The notes under the pieces are model-generated. The model was not told the DNA's origin. It was given only the letters and a program-made list of their open reading frames with translations, and made no database searches. DNA of 64,000 nucleotides, taken from contig NW_005434636.1 of NCBI RefSeq assembly GCF_000315625.1, positions 34,690-98,689 on the forward strand. Direction: 5' to 3'. A program made the translations under genes and the position numbers. Below, in pieces: positions 42,201 to 54,837 of the stretch. This DNA is from Guillardia theta CCMP2712 (taxonomy: Eukaryota > Cryptophyceae > Pyrenomonadales > Geminigeraceae). Positions within the stretch are counted from its first letter, which is position 1, and every line of letters begins with the position of its first letter.

Positions 42201-45200
42201 CTACTTCAAGCTTCAGCCTTGCCGGGTCCTCTCGCCGAACTTTCACCTTGAAGGACAACTGCCTCTCAGTCTGACCATACTTCACAGTCAGTTTGTATTC
42301 ATCGTCTTTCTTCGCTAAGATCTGCGGGAGTTGCAATGTTGTCATATGTCCGGGCTTAAAGTTCAAAACTTGTTGTTGGCTCCAGTTACATCTGACTTGA
42401 ACTTTCACGTCGCCAGAGCATGGCAGCAGCGCCTCGTCGCAAGCCTTGAGGTGGAGGTCCGCTATGGCAGCATCATGCTCTGCTTCAATCGTCTCTCTGT
42501 CCTCCCCCCCTGGCAGATGGAGAAGTTGCAAGGCGAGCCGCTTCGCTTGAGAGCCATCGAGACTCTCCGGTGAAGCAGCTGGTCTCGACTGTGCGAGAAG
42601 ACGTCCAATGACGCTCCAAGTTGTCGAGGACAGTCGTCGCATGGCGCGAAGTAGACGCTGTCGCTCAAAGCCCTGGGGTCAAGACTGTCCTTGAGGGATT
42701 CGTGAAGTACGAAGATTCTCCTGTGGAGGCTCATGGGGTCCAAGACCTCGCTAGCATCGGGCAAGGGCAAGAGGAGACGGGAGCTGTCTGAACGCTTGAA
42801 GTACTTGATGCGCCAAGTGTTCCCCCCTTGCTCCTTGCAGACTGACTCTATCCTACCAGGATGGTACTCATTTCTCCCTGTTTTTAACTTGAAAAGAACT
42901 TCCACCCAGTCCCCAACGCAGAAGAATCCATGAAAAGGGTTGAGAAAGCCGATGGGTTTGAGCTGCTTGGCGATCAATTCGTTCCACGTCTCCTCCAGCT
43001 CAACTCCTGACTCATCTCTGTTTCTCTTTGTGAGATCCCAACTTCTGACAACACTGCACCTTGTTGCCTCTTTCTGACCTGATTCAGGGCTCAAGAAGTA
43101 CAAACTCTGAACTTGCTTGTCTGTCTGGAAGGTGTGCTTTCCGTGATTCACCTTGCCGCTGATGAAACAATCAGCAAAGTGGAGGTCAGCGCTCGTGAGG
43201 TACAGGATGGCATCATCAACCCTCGTACACCTGTTCCCGAAACCATCCTGAACAACGCAGGTCAGCTCGGGGAGGACAGAGCGATTGATAAGCTCCAGCC
43301 CTTCGCTCTGCTCTACCTGCAGAGATTGCGCGGCTCCATGGCTGATCTCAATGTTGAAATGTGTCTCCTTACCCTCCCCGTCGTCCCTCATCACGACCAG
43401 TTTCGCTGAGAACCTTCCGCATTTCTCGCTTTCCACCCTCACGATCTTCATCTGCATCGCGTATCCCTCGAACGTATGCTCGACGTCAAGCTTGACAAGA
43501 CCCGATGCAACCTCAATCTTGGGCTTGTGCGAGACCTTTGGCGGGATGGTGTTCTTGTACTCATCGTACAAGGTGACTTTGAACGAAGATTCCTTGCCAT
43601 GCTCCATCTTCACAAGATCTCTGTCTTCCAATTGCAACTCAACGTCCTTCACATCTCCTGGGTGAATTGTGAAGCGAAAAGGATCGCAAATGAGCGGGTT
43701 GCTGCTGTCCTGCTGCTGTACTGCGCGAACTGTGTACTGCCCAGCTTTTTGCAAGAAGTCGGCATCGGGAAGGAAGGGACTAAAGGTGTATCTGAGCTTG
43801 AACCTCTGGTCTTCTCCTCCCTCTGGCGTCACTATCAGGTCGCATTCTGGTTCGACGGTGATGGACTTTCCTAGGTGGTTGAGGCATTTGAGCTGAAACG
43901 GAGAAGTGCTATCACCAGCTGTGAACTTCTTGCTCGCATTGACAAATTGAACTCTGTGTACGATAGAGCACTTGTTCTTCTCCTTGCGAGCTTCAAAGTC
44001 CTCATCACTCAGTCGTTTCATGGACCAATCAGGGATCTCAAAGCGTTGGTCTTCCTCCAAACGATTGTTCTTCTCGAGGACGCGGCAAACAACTTTGCCC
44101 TTGCAACCTTCATGATCATTGGTTGCCTTGAGAAACTTTACCACCTGCCCAACTTTAACGTTTTTAGGCTGCTTGGATCTTTTAAATTCATCTCCTTCAG
44201 ACAGCTCAATGTAATCCCCAATCTTGTACTCATTACCACAATAATTGATCTTCTGATGCACAAACATCCCTTCTTTTTCACAGTACGTTGGCTCGTCTTC
44301 GAAGGTCAACTCGTCATCATACTTGCGGTGGCACAACCTCAACCACAGATGGTATGCATTGACAAGTTTGGTGTCGTTGAGAGCTTTGCGCAATTGGTCC
44401 AGGTAAGAATCTTGGCCATTCACGTTGTCGCTCAAACTAGTTTTGTTGGATTTGGGTTCGATACCTCTGTCGAGGAAGAGGATGCCAAATGTTCTCTTGA
44501 GGCATTTTACAGGAACCTTGCTCTCTGCTAAGTCCTTCTTCATAAATTCTGGCATGAATTGATCTGCTAGCAGCAACCTCCCCATCCAGAAAACCAGAAA
44601 CCTTCTGTCCTCTCCAGACGAGTGTCCAAAGAACCGATCAACGTATTGAATGGTTTCCTTGTTGTCCTTGTTTGGGAAGTAAAAGAGCGCTCCCATCGCA
44701 ATCGATCCACCCTCTTGCTGATCCACATTGCCTTTCTCCAGCTCTATGTGTATGGGAAAGCAATCCACGGCCGCGTCGCTCAGCAGCGTGTTCAGACAGG
44801 AAATGCTTTTTGACAGCGAAGCCTCCACTTCCTGTCTCAGTCCAGTCGCATCAGGATAGATCAGCTTGCAGCTGATATTCAAGCGAGGAGAAGTTTTCGC
44901 CCTCTTGCAACCTCGCATGGCCTCTTGCAGCTTGCGCTTGTCATCTTCCATCCTCTTCACTTCAGGTTTCGTGTTCATTCGTATCTTGTTGAGCCCTTCT
45001 CTGTGAACGCAAGTATCATCCAACAACTTGAGGATTTTGCGGGCTACAAAGTGATATCCGGGCATCTTGTCACCAAGGAACATGAAGTATATCATTCCAA
45101 GATTATTCACGACCTCCTCCCATCCTTGGAGCGTGCTTGACGAGCCTCCGGTTGTGAGCAGCGAAGTTTTGAACTGATCGATGTCGATCTTGCAGTAGCT

Positions 45201-46153
45201 CTTGCTAATTTCATCATCATCATCATCGATGTATTGCTCAAAGCTCTCTGCTTCCCATTTCTCCTCGTCCCGATCCGTGGTGGAGTGGATCAATGAACTT
45301 CCCTTGACCTTACTCGCGATGTTGATGATTATGCCTAGGGAGTGGCCTGCTTTCTTCGATCCGACTCCATACCGTGAGAACATCCCGCAAGTGTACCTAT
45401 CGAACGTCTTGCACTTGGGATTATATCTGTCTGATACCTCTGCCTTTTCAGATCCATACCGGAGCAATCTTTCCGGATCCTCACAGCCAACTCCATTGTC
45501 ATGTATGGAGAAAGTTTTATCAATGACGTTGAAACAAATCACAATCGTTTTCTCATCCATTCCATTCCGCATCACCGCTTCGATCGAATTGTCAAGCAAT
45601 TCAGCGACGGCTGACAGTAGCGAGTAGTCACATGTCGCGCCCTCTTTGAATCGTGGCTTTTCGGGAGCGGTGCTCATTATTCCCATGCAGACATCATTCA
45701 CTGATGCGAGTAGAGGAAATCAACCCAGGCAGAAAGATCAGAAACCCATGATTGCACCAGTGAAGCTTACCGTCTTGTACGAAACGCAACCTACATTTCC
45801 CATTGCTTATACACGAGTTGAGCTCGTCATTGTCCGCCAGCTCCCTCCCACGCCCAGTCGCGGCGCAGAGTTTGAAGCCCTTTAGACAACAAGCATCAGA
45901 AAACTTCAAAGCGTATGGATAATTTGTGGAGATTACCTCTTTTCCTGATAGTCCTAACTTCTTGTTCACTTCGGTCAAAATGTCCTGTAAACTCAGAGAT
46001 GATTTGTATTTCAAAATGAGTGGGCTATCCAAGCCAAATTGTCAGCGAGAATCCACGAGTTTTCATCACTGACCTCGTGATGTTCGGGTTTTTCTCTTTG
46101 ATTTTCTTAGATGTCAATATTGTCACTTCAATGCTCTTTTTGTCCGTCGGCAT
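39275..46153 (-). CDS. SMCHD1/GMI1-like GHKL ATPase with SMC hinge
   Basis: Eight exons close in phase: 46153-46074, 46024-45937, 45879-45771, 45700-42657, 42588-41127, 41009-39727, 39674-39525, 39343-39275; about 2094 residues, close to the length of animal SMCHD1. The N-terminal ATPase shows the GHKL N-box AVAELLDNSIEAV and the DNGVG loop; GVGSKKAGHSLG fits the lid. A middle of about 1100 residues has repeated Ig-like strand patterns (CNFSI, KLEVEGNKPIVVGEPFTLLG). The hinge follows: CVASLFLIDDRRALELQTAM ... TWDGTRIIGRR. The tail has a coiled coil and a basic KRPK. Relatives in animals and plants act in chromatin silencing and DNA repair. MORC proteins share the ATPase but not the hinge. The start at 46153 is the first plausible ATG; 46270 is an alternative. 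Confidence 0.88.
39395..39500. repeat. 21-bp minisatellite in the last intron of the SMCHD1-like gene
   Basis: Four to five units of CATCATTACCATCACGAATCA lie in the 181-nt intron 39344-39524. His/Ile/Thr-rich frames over it are artefacts. Confidence 0.85.
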
Positions 46154-46154
46154 A

Positions 46155-48215
46155 CTTTCGTCAAGCAAGAGAAATTCAAGTGGGTTCGCCTCCACCAAGA
46201 TGCCCGAAAACAGTGAAGCACGTGAGAGAGAGCACAGTGAAGAAAAGGCTAGGAGGGGATTTACAGTCAATCAGTTATCAGAGCAGGGCAACAAGACGAG
46301 TTGCAAGTGAACAGACGCGGCAAGGCAGGAGGATGGGGAGAAGTAGCGGTGAGAACCTACGGGAAATACGGCAAGCGAGGTAAGAAAGTGTATCGGTTTT
46401 AGTACCAGATGGTTACAACATGTATTGGAACAGTACTCGGAATTTCTAATTATATTATTATTTTGTACCATCAATATGTTGGGCTGAGAATCTGTATTTC
46501 CACGAACTCAAAATTGCATCTGAAATATATTCAATCAAGTTTTACATAGGCAAATAACAACTACTTTTAGTATGTCGTCTTTTTATTAGCGTTTAATTCG
46601 GTCGCCCAGCCACCTAGCTAACGCACCAGTCCTCAAGAAGTACCCAGAGAAGTACCCTGAGAAGTACCCCTCCTTTTGATATCAAAGTACCCATGCCTCT
46701 GGGTCCGACATGAAATGGGTCGGCATGATTCCTGATGGTATCTGGGGCTAAGAAAAAGATGATCGAGGGGGTAGGGGTACTTACCCATACCCTACCAAAC
46801 AGTATGGAATCTTTTATCCACCCCCACCCTCAGGATATCATGCTTGTCCTAGCTTGTGAAACCTTCTGGTCTGCCAACGCCAACGTTCAACACCACCACA
46901 GTCGAGAATTCACCCCACCCCTCCTCTTAACAAGAGTTCGGATGGAAGAAGACGGGGTACTCCTGTCGGGCGATGGGGTCACTGAGACATCTCCAAGAGA
47001 GGGACAACGGAGGGGTGGTTCAGATTTTTATAACTAATTCGTACCAGAAAATTGGAGTCTATTGTGGGCTCCTGGGAATGTATGTGATAACTAATAATTC
47101 TTGTGGTAATAAATACCTCCAACTGATACACCAATTATGTAACAACACAATTTAATTTGTATATCTAAAACCTTTATAGCCAATCTGGCCATGAATCTTA
47201 TAATATTTTTGCAGTAGATTACACGTTGGTCGTCGGCATCTAAAGGAAGTTTTGGCGGGAACAGACGCGTGAGAGGAAGAGGGAGAGGGAGGAAACGAGC
47301 AGAAAAACAAGGTCAATGGGGGACGGGCTGGCTGGGAACGTGGGGGGAGGAACAATCATGCGAGGATAGGGTACATGGTAAAGACGAGAGCAAAGGACAG
47401 ATGGTTGGAGGCAAAGGAGGATGAGTGAGGACGTGGGTTACAGATGAGAAGCGTGAGAAAGTTCGTTTCATCAAGTTCGACAATGGAAGTCGCATGGTTG
47501 GGGCCTTGAGAGCAAAGAGAAAGTGAAACCGGGAGATCAAAAACGATGTAGCTCAAGGAGGCAAGATATAACATGGGCATGGGGAAGCAATCGTTCAGTA
47601 ATGAGAATCAAATGTTTGCGAGGGTTCGGCAGTGAGTGGATAACTGAGATAGAGGTGAACCCAAGATACGTCTTAGATCATTGAAGTCCATGACTTCAAA
47701 GAGAAATTGAAGATTTTTGAAGCCGGTGGTCATAGTTGCCGTCAAATTGATGTAGGGAGGGCAAATGAGAATATGCGAGAAAAACTTATCCAAGGGATAA
47801 AATAGTGTACACAAGGAACATTAGTTGTGTAGGAAGGTTCCAGCGCACTCATGTGATGAGCTACCGTCTCGATGTCACAGATATGTAGCCGACTACAACA
47901 TTTCAGGGATGATTGCATGCAGGGAAGCCAAGAAGTAAAAGATGCCCGCAGTTTTTAGCCTTCTTCCACATTGGTTAGCACGGAATCAGAAAGTCAATCA
48001 AGTTCGGTGAAAGTTGATGCGAAACAGATGAGGAATTATATCATTTAGAAGCTGTTCAGATCAATCAGACATTTCCCTTGGTTCACTTGTGGAAAGTTTC
48101 AACTCAGTATTCAGAGTGAGGAGACGTGCAGAAAGCGTGATGATGAGAAATTAGTTTTCTCGACCATGTAGCCCTCGCTAACGGGCTATTCTCTGCAGTT
48201 GTCCGGAGCGAATAG
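46155..48215. other. Intergenic region with a GTACCC island
   Basis: No supported gene in 2 kb. Positions 46635-47000 form a typical island (AAGTACCCAGAGAAGTACCC, GGGGTAGGGGTAC, ACCCATACCCTACC). It is flanked by AT-rich DNA at 46430-46600 and 47030-47215. Positions 47600-48200 look like ordinary spacer and the SUMO promoter. Confidence 0.5.
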
Positions 48216-48223
48216 CTAGCACA

Positions 48224-48636
48224 ATGGCCGATGGGGAGAAGAAACCACCAGTGAAAGGCGAAGATGGCGGAGAAGGCAGCGAACACATCAATCTCAAGGT
48301 CAAGGGGCAGGTGCAATAATCAGCGAAGAATAGCAAGAAGAGCCTGACCTGTGCCTAGGATGGAAATGTTGTTCATTTCAAAATTAAGAGGAAGACTCCC
48401 CTCAAGAAACTGATGGAAGCCTATTGCTCCAGGCAAAGTTTGCAAATGGACCAGTGAGTTTGTTTCATATTTCTGATTCGAATCGCAATCATTGCATATT
48501 GGTGACCACGTTTGGCAGAATTCGATTCCTCTTTGACGGGCAAAGATTGCGTGAAAACCAAACACCGGAGGAACTTGACATGGAAGATGACGACGCAATT
48601 GACGCCATGCTTCATCAAATCGGTGGAACACTCTGA
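48224..48636 (+). CDS. SUMO: SUMO, small ubiquitin-like modifier
   Basis: Exons 48224-48310, 48359-48453 and 48519-48636 join in phase into a 99-residue protein. It begins [20 protein letters not shown], a flexible acidic tail typical of SUMO, then [41 protein letters not shown] and [17 protein letters not shown]. The end is LHQIGGTL: a diglycine followed by two residues that a SUMO protease must remove before conjugation to lysines. No consensus VKxE self-chain site with the correct context is obvious; the N-terminal VKGE (residues 10-13) is the nearest. Both introns are under 70 nt. Confidence 0.97.
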
Positions 48637-48887
48637 ACTTGTCATGTTGAACTGCAGGACAACAAGATCAAGCAGTGTGTAAAACATTTTTGATGATAGC
48701 TTGCGAATTTTGCTCGTCTCCCAAAAACGAACTATTTAATCTGTGTTATTTGGAAAATTTGTCAAAAAGATCTACAAGCATGTCTGAAGCTGTACAGTCC
48801 TGATCCAGTGTGTTGGCTAATCAGGGTGAGTGTGGCTGACTCGAGACCATTGTTCCACTCTGAATCATGTGACGGCCGGCATCAGCA

Positions 48888-49440
48888 CTTTGAAATGGTC
48901 AACTGGAACTCGGCGACTTGCTGGAGTCGGATATGCGGCCGGGCCGGGGGGGGCCGGGCCGCAGCCCCCGGCGGCGTCGTCGACTCGGAGTCCGATTGTG
49001 ACTCTGTGAAGGTGACTGCGAGTGTCTGACTGCCGCACCGTCAGTCCAGGCGATCTGCCGGGCCACTCGGAGTTTGACATCCCAGTACAAAAAATAACTA
49101 GGGGCAGCCTATACGGTCAGTTTTGTGACTTACTGAGTACCTAAAATTTACCTAAACCCATTTCCCTTGTACTGATACATTTACTTATTTATAGCCCTGT
49201 AGTAAGTATGAGCAAAGTGCATTTTAGTTGAGTCATATGTCCTAGAACTCTTTCTAGGACCATGTCCTATGAGCTAGATAGGTCTAGTCAAATCGATTCC
49301 ATAAGACCCTAGGAAGTATCCATAGGTACTGTTGGATTTCCTAGGACCCTTCCACAAACTTGGGGAGACGGGGGTGGAACGGGGAAGGTAGGCTATAATG
49401 AAATGGGGTGGGGTAGTGCATAATTTTGAAACTCTTCTTC
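48888..49440. other. Composite spacer: GC-rich island, AT-rich stretch, GGGGTGGGGTAG
   Basis: Positions 48930-48985 hold GGCCGGGCCGGGGGGGGCCGGG. TCGGAGTCCGATTGTGACTC and GTGACTGCGAGTGTCTGAC follow. Positions 49085-49330 are AT-rich, with paired TCCTAG / CTAGGA words between 49238 and 49345. Positions 49375-49415 carry GGTAGG and GGGGTGGGGTAG. No frame is supported. Confidence 0.5.
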
Positions 49441-50083
49441 CTCCATTGAAAAATGACGCTGAGATTTGATGAAATATACGAAAGATTTCCAAGGAGGGGG
49501 GGAGAAGACGTTCCCCAGCTTCTGTTTTCCCCAATGGCGGGATCGTGGCATGCGCTGGACGCGGGGCGATGGCCAGAGAAGACATTAAGGGCAGAGAGGG
49601 AGAGACGGGAAAGCAAGGAAGAGAGCTCTATGAAGAAGAGAGAGAGTGGCTCTTGCAAGGATTGACGTGCTAGAGAGGAAATCTTTTGGGTATCAAAATT
49701 TGGGTGTGCTAAAAGTGACTGGAAAAGTTGACGTTGGTCAAGGTTCACGAGAAGTGATCATTCTTTGATGAGGAGGTTAACAACCTGAAGTTTGTTGCGG
49801 ATGTTCACCATATGATAACTATGCATTGCTTGTCTCAGGGCTCGCCGAAACATTGATACTATTAGAAGCATTCAAGTCTTGTGTCGCGTTGTGTACTTGC
49901 CTGTGTGCCAAGTGTTGCTTCTGCTCGCGGTTTTTTCCATCCATGACCATTATTGTTGTCAAAACCTTTCTGAATAAGTAACTAACAACTCTGGTTTTTC
50001 TGGGGTATTGATTGGCGGACAGCTTTGTGACTTGTTACTCTGACTTAGTCTGACATCTTGTCGTCTGGCAGGTTTGGTTGTAC

Positions 50084-51385
50084 ATGGTTGTGCAGGAAAT
50101 GGGACTCAGCTTGAAGGAACAGATAACGATCACAGACAAAGAAAATGACATGAATGTCAGCATGCAGCATTTCTTGGCCTCGGAGCAAGGAGCTTGTGAC
50201 ATAATCCAAAGCATGAGTTTGAAAGAAGAGCCAGACACAAGTCAAACCATGTTCCTAACAGCCATCGGAGAGGAGAGCCACCCTTCAGATCTCAAGCAAG
50301 TGCCTGATCAGTCCATGTCTTCGGATCAGTCAGAAGGAAGCCGCCATCCTCGTCTTGAGCGGCAGATCTTTGTCGGAGGGTTGCCGACTGACGTCACCAA
50401 CACTACATTCCGTGAGTGGGCCGACGAGACGTTTGCGGGGAGAGTGGTCAATGCTGTGCTGGTGAGTGAAGCATTGTGATGCACATTGAGAGATGATAAC
50501 GAAATTGCCAGGTGGTGGACAGGCTTACACACTCTAGATCGAGAGGGTTTGGTTTTATCACCTTCGACTCAGTCGAGGTTCAAGTCTTCTTGGCTCTCGT
50601 TGAGAGATGTTGATAGATGCTGGCAGGTAGCAGAAGAAGCAGCAAGGCAAAGGTTGCTCGCTTTCAACGACAGGACAGTAGAAGTGAAAAGAGCTCAAAA
50701 CATCAGCTCGCTGCAGAAGGGGAAAGAAGGACAAGCAACAGACAACACGAACAAAAAGGAAAGTACGAGGAAGACATCGCAGAAGACGGATCAAGCGTCT
50801 GCGAGGACAGGGAGTACAAAGCAAGGGAAGGGATGTGAAGTGAAAGGGAAGGGCTCTGATGGCAGCAAGCAAGAGGGAGGCTACTCCAGGCGAGTGTCAC
50901 AAGGAGGGGGACGAAGCTTGAATGGGAGGGAAGGACGTGCGGGGAGCAGGTTTGAGAATCGCAATGCCTACGAGGAGTCCTTTCAGGAGCGAAGATACGG
51001 CATCATGGATGTGGGGATGGGGATGGGGATGCCTCCTCTGCATGTGATGCCTCAGGCACAGAGCTGGGCTGAGATGCAGGGGCAGATGGGGCAGTGGATG
51101 GTGCCGCAACCGCAGGAGATGATGCATCCTGCCTGCTTCTACCCCGCTGGAGCGGGGGGGTACTACCCTGTCTACCCCCCTCTTCCTGCACACTGGCCAT
51201 GGCCGATGGCGCTTCCCAACGAGATGCAGATGGGCTACAACGCATTTCCCTACCCCATAACTCCGATCCCTCAGGATATGAGTACCTTTGGTGGTGCTCC
51301 TGGAGCAGCAGTGAAGGATGGAGGTGAAAGAAAGCATAATGGAGGCCAGCCAGCGGCAGACAATCGCTCTCCCCCCGTGTTGTGA
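50084..51385 (+). CDS. RNA-binding protein with one split RRM
   Basis: Exons 50084-50461, 50512-50577 and 50627-51385 join in phase, giving about 400 residues. After an acidic Ser/Gln-rich N-terminus, an RRM starts at about residue 90: RNP2 is QIFVGGLP, RNP1 is SRGFGFITF, and it closes with FNDRTVEVKRAQ. The remaining 230 residues have a Lys/Ser/Gly-rich, RGG-like stretch, then Met/Pro/Gln/Tyr-rich low-complexity sequence (MDVGMGMGMPPLHVMP, GAGGYYPVYPPLPAH). This resembles hnRNP/Musashi-type proteins that bind mRNA. Introns interrupt the RRM twice, as is usual here. The ATG at 50084 is the first in frame; a 5' exon before the GGCAG acceptor at 50067-50071 is possible. Confidence 0.85.
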
Positions 51386-51790
51386 GACTCGAGGAGCAGA
51401 GCCACCAGCTGTCGCCTTCTACACCAGGACAGGAGCGTGAGGGCAAGAGTCGAACAACTTGAACCAGGACGGGAGGGACTAGGAGAACACGGGAAGGAAA
51501 GATCAGCATGCGTAGATGATGTAAATTCATGTAGACTTTGGCGTTGGAAACTGACTCGGTGAAAAAGATATTCTTGGCCATGAGCACACCCACCACTATT
51601 CGCTGATTTTCTCCCCGTCCATCCCGTCTCATCTCTCCCAGCATGTCCGTCTGTTTTCCTTCCCATCGCACCAGCAACATCATGAATCTCAATTATCACC
51701 TGCTCCTGCTCCTGCTCCTGCTCCCGCTCCCGCCCTTTGCTCCTCTCTACCACACAGCGCACGAGGTCCGTCATTTACTTTACAACGAGT

Positions 51791-53715
51791 TCACCCTCTC
51801 TCCCTTCCCTTCACTCCGACTCGCTCTTGGACCCAGACGCCGCAAGCCCCTCCGATGCCTTCGCCTGCATGCATGTCAGCCTCCTCTCCTCTCCCTCGTT
51901 TGGCCTGCCACCATTCTCCCTCCTCCTCACTGACCTGAGCAGCCTTCTTTGCCTGACGTGCTGCGCGGGCAGCCAGGAACTTGGCCCTGACCTCATCGAT
52001 CTCCTCGGGCTTGAGTTTTCCCTCCTCCTGCCTCCGCGTCAACCAACTGTCTTAGGTATCTGACCTCCTTACCGTGTCGTCCTTGATCCAGAACTTGGCG
52101 TCGAAGATCGAAACCTTGTCCTCCTCCTCCATCTTCTTCTCGGGCTTCTCAGAGACTTCTGGGAGGCCCATGCCCTGCGTAGAGCGTGAGGGTCTGCGGT
52201 TGCGGAGAAAGACAAGATACAAGGAAGTCGTCGAACTTCTTGTACACAGCCTTCACGCCTCTGATCCATCCCTCCTGATACCAAACTGTCATGTTTGAGC
52301 ACCCAGCTGTGCCATCTTCAACCTCGTTGATCTGCTCTTGCATTTTCTTCTCCGCCTCAGTCTGGATGCCGAAGTCTGCATAGCTATCAGACGAGCACGG
52401 GTCCCTTCCAGCGCTTCCTACCAACATGAGCGGCAGCTGCCTCCAGCTGCGGCTTGAACTGGTTCTTGATGTACACCTTCGCCACGTCAGCTTCTGCTCC
52501 CGCAGTTTCACAGCTTATGTCACCTGGATGGCTGTTGTGAGGACGGTGTTGAGGAACCAGTACAAGGAGCAGCCAGCCGGAAGGTTCAGCGCAAACCAGC
52601 CGATAAGGTACGGGAGGATGGCAACGAGCGTCTCGGCCGACCCGTCGCCCTTCTGCTCCGAGGGCTTCTTCGCTGGCTGTCCAGCCTTGGTGATGGAGGT
52701 AGAGACGAGCTGCGCGACTACGATGAGGATGGGAAGAGCACAGTAGATGATAGTGTCGTGCCATCCAAGAGGCGGAGCTCCGTTCTGCCAGTTCTGCAGC
52801 AGCCAGGGAGCGTCTTCTCGTACCCCCACGTAGTCCGTTGGCAGTCCAGCGACAACTGGTCCTTCCAGAGAAGGAAGGAAGAGAAAGGGCTCTCCGAGCA
52901 TGCGATCCTTCCCGAGGTTGAGCAGAGTGCGGTAGAGGGCGATGAAGATGGGAAATTGAATGAGAATGGGAAGGCAGCCAGCAAGGGGGTTCACTTCCTT
53001 CTCCGCGAAGAGGACACTGGTTCTCATGTTGATAAGGTCAGGGTTGTCCTTGTACTGCTCCTTGATTTTGTCAATCTCTGGCTGGATGGCTTGCATCTCG
53101 AACTGAGCTGCGTACACCTTATAGTTGAGAGGATAGGTCAAGGCCTTGATCATGAGGACGATGGCAGTAATAGACCAGCCGTAGTTCCCCGTGACGTCAT
53201 GGAGCTTGATGATCGTAGTCCTGAACAGTCCCATCCACATGCCCCAGAAGTCAGGCAGCTGCACGGAGGGAAGCTTAGGAAGAGAAAGCGAGGGGAGCGA
53301 GGGGAGCGAGGGCAGGTCCATGGGCTTGGTCAATCCAGTACCCGAGACCCCAGAGGTGACCTTGGAGATGTCGACTACATCAGCAGCTGCTGCTCCAGCA
53401 TCGGCTGCGAGGAAGGTTGTCAGAAGAGAGAACAGAGGAGCTCACGTACACTGGCATACCCAAATGCATGAAGGAATGATGGACCTGCGAAGCGATGAAC
53501 CCGACGTCGTGTTGAAGCAAGTCGGATGCATAATGGACTGACGACGGATCCAGCGCTGATCGCACGGTTCTAACTCCTTGTATCTTGGGCGTGTGACGAG
53601 GAATTTGAGGTGCAGCTTTGCCTGTCCTCAATGGAAGGCGGCTTGGAAGGACAGAAGGCGAAAAAGCGTTGCAGGAGGCAAGGCCGGCGACGAACATTGC
53701 GAAGAAGAGCCTCAT
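51791..53715 (-). CDS. ALB3: Plastid ALB3/YidC/Oxa1 membrane insertase
   Basis: Exons 53715-53460, 53404-52524, 52476-52422, 52375-52221 and 52174-52073 close in phase (483 residues). The start MRLFFAMFVAGLASCNAFSP is a signal peptide followed by an F-led transit stretch, as expected for a thylakoid protein of a secondary plastid. The insertase core has its five-helix pattern: WSITAIVLMIKALTYPLNYK, the coiled loop EMQAIQPEIDKIKEQYKDN, NPLAGCLPILIQFPIFIALY and LNLPAGCSLYWFLNTVLTTA. The family inserts light-harvesting proteins into thylakoids with SRP. The C-terminal tail is charged. After 52073 the frame either stops at 52052 or continues into LKPEEIDEVRAKFLAARAAR (51930-52020); no acceptor in phase was found, so the end is open. 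Confidence 0.9.
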
Positions 53716-53749
53716 TGCCAGTGACTCTTGTGTTTGAGTGTGTATCAAG

Positions 53750-54480
53750 CTTCGAACTTTGATCTCTTGATCGACTTGTTGTTGCTGTCGTTCTCCTTTC
53801 TCCTACTTCTCTTCTGCTCCTCTAGCCTACACCTCGTCACACTAGCATGAAAAAGCCTGCGGCCTCCTCCTGCTATTTCCGCCAGAACATTCTTCACCAT
53901 TAACATTTTTCAAATATCACGAGTACATTTCAACATTGATCTTTGATATTTTAATATCTATCAAGTAAATATTCAACATTGTGAACCAATACGCGGTGAT
54001 CGGGACCCAATCCCTTACCATCCTGACGGGTTACAACCACTACCCCCTTTTACATCTTTGTGGTACCCCTTTTTGCAGGTACCCCTCCTTTTCATACTCG
54101 AAATACCCCATCTTTTTGGCTCATCATAACACCCTTACTTCTCCCTGCAAGTACCCCTGTGGATTGGTCATCACATTGATACCCTCCTTTCTCCCTGGTA
54201 AACTACCCGTACTCTTAAGGTTGGGATAAGTACCCCTACCTTTGCCTTGAAAGGCCCTTCATTGACGAAGTTTGTACCTTCACCCACTAATTGGCAGTTT
54301 CTGAGTAGGGTGGGGTTATCGACAAGACGAAAATAGACGAGGGGAATGCAGATGTCGTCAGTAACGAGAAGCTGCATGGGGAGACGAAGCAAGAGGATTC
54401 AACGTAGAAAACGATGAATAAGTTGTCCTAAAATGATCAGAGTTGAAAATAGTGAAATAGTAGTCAATCACGCTGAATCA
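53750..54480. other. Spacer with a GTACCCC island
   Basis: AT-rich at 53890-53990 (ATTTTTCAAATATCACG), then 53995-54320 full of GTACCCC, CTACCCCC and AAATACCCC. No gene is supported. Confidence 0.5.
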
Positions 54481-54837
54481 TGCGATATAGGAAGCATACC
54501 AAACGAAGAAGGGATGTGCCTGATGCTTACAAAGAGTCAACTTGCTTGTTTTTGCCATCGATAGCGAAGGTTGAATGCATGGAGAAAAACGACTGAGTGT
54601 TAGAACCTGACTTTGATATTGCAATATGTATGATGAGTGTAGAGTTGTTTGGGCGGAGCTGGAATCAAGGATTTTCTGCTCTGCTTCTTTGGCCTTTTCA
54701 CAATTTCTATGAATTCCGATCGTGATTTCAGGGACTGACAAGAGGTAGAAGCTCAATTGAAACGCCACTTGACGATTAACTCACCATGACCTTTGTTTTG
54801 TGTTGAGAGGGTTCAAAGACTGAATGTTCTTTCTAGA

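Noticed and set aside
51700-51735. Possible coding CTGCTC repeat
   Set aside because: Short hexamer microsatellite between convergent genes; no gene model uses it.
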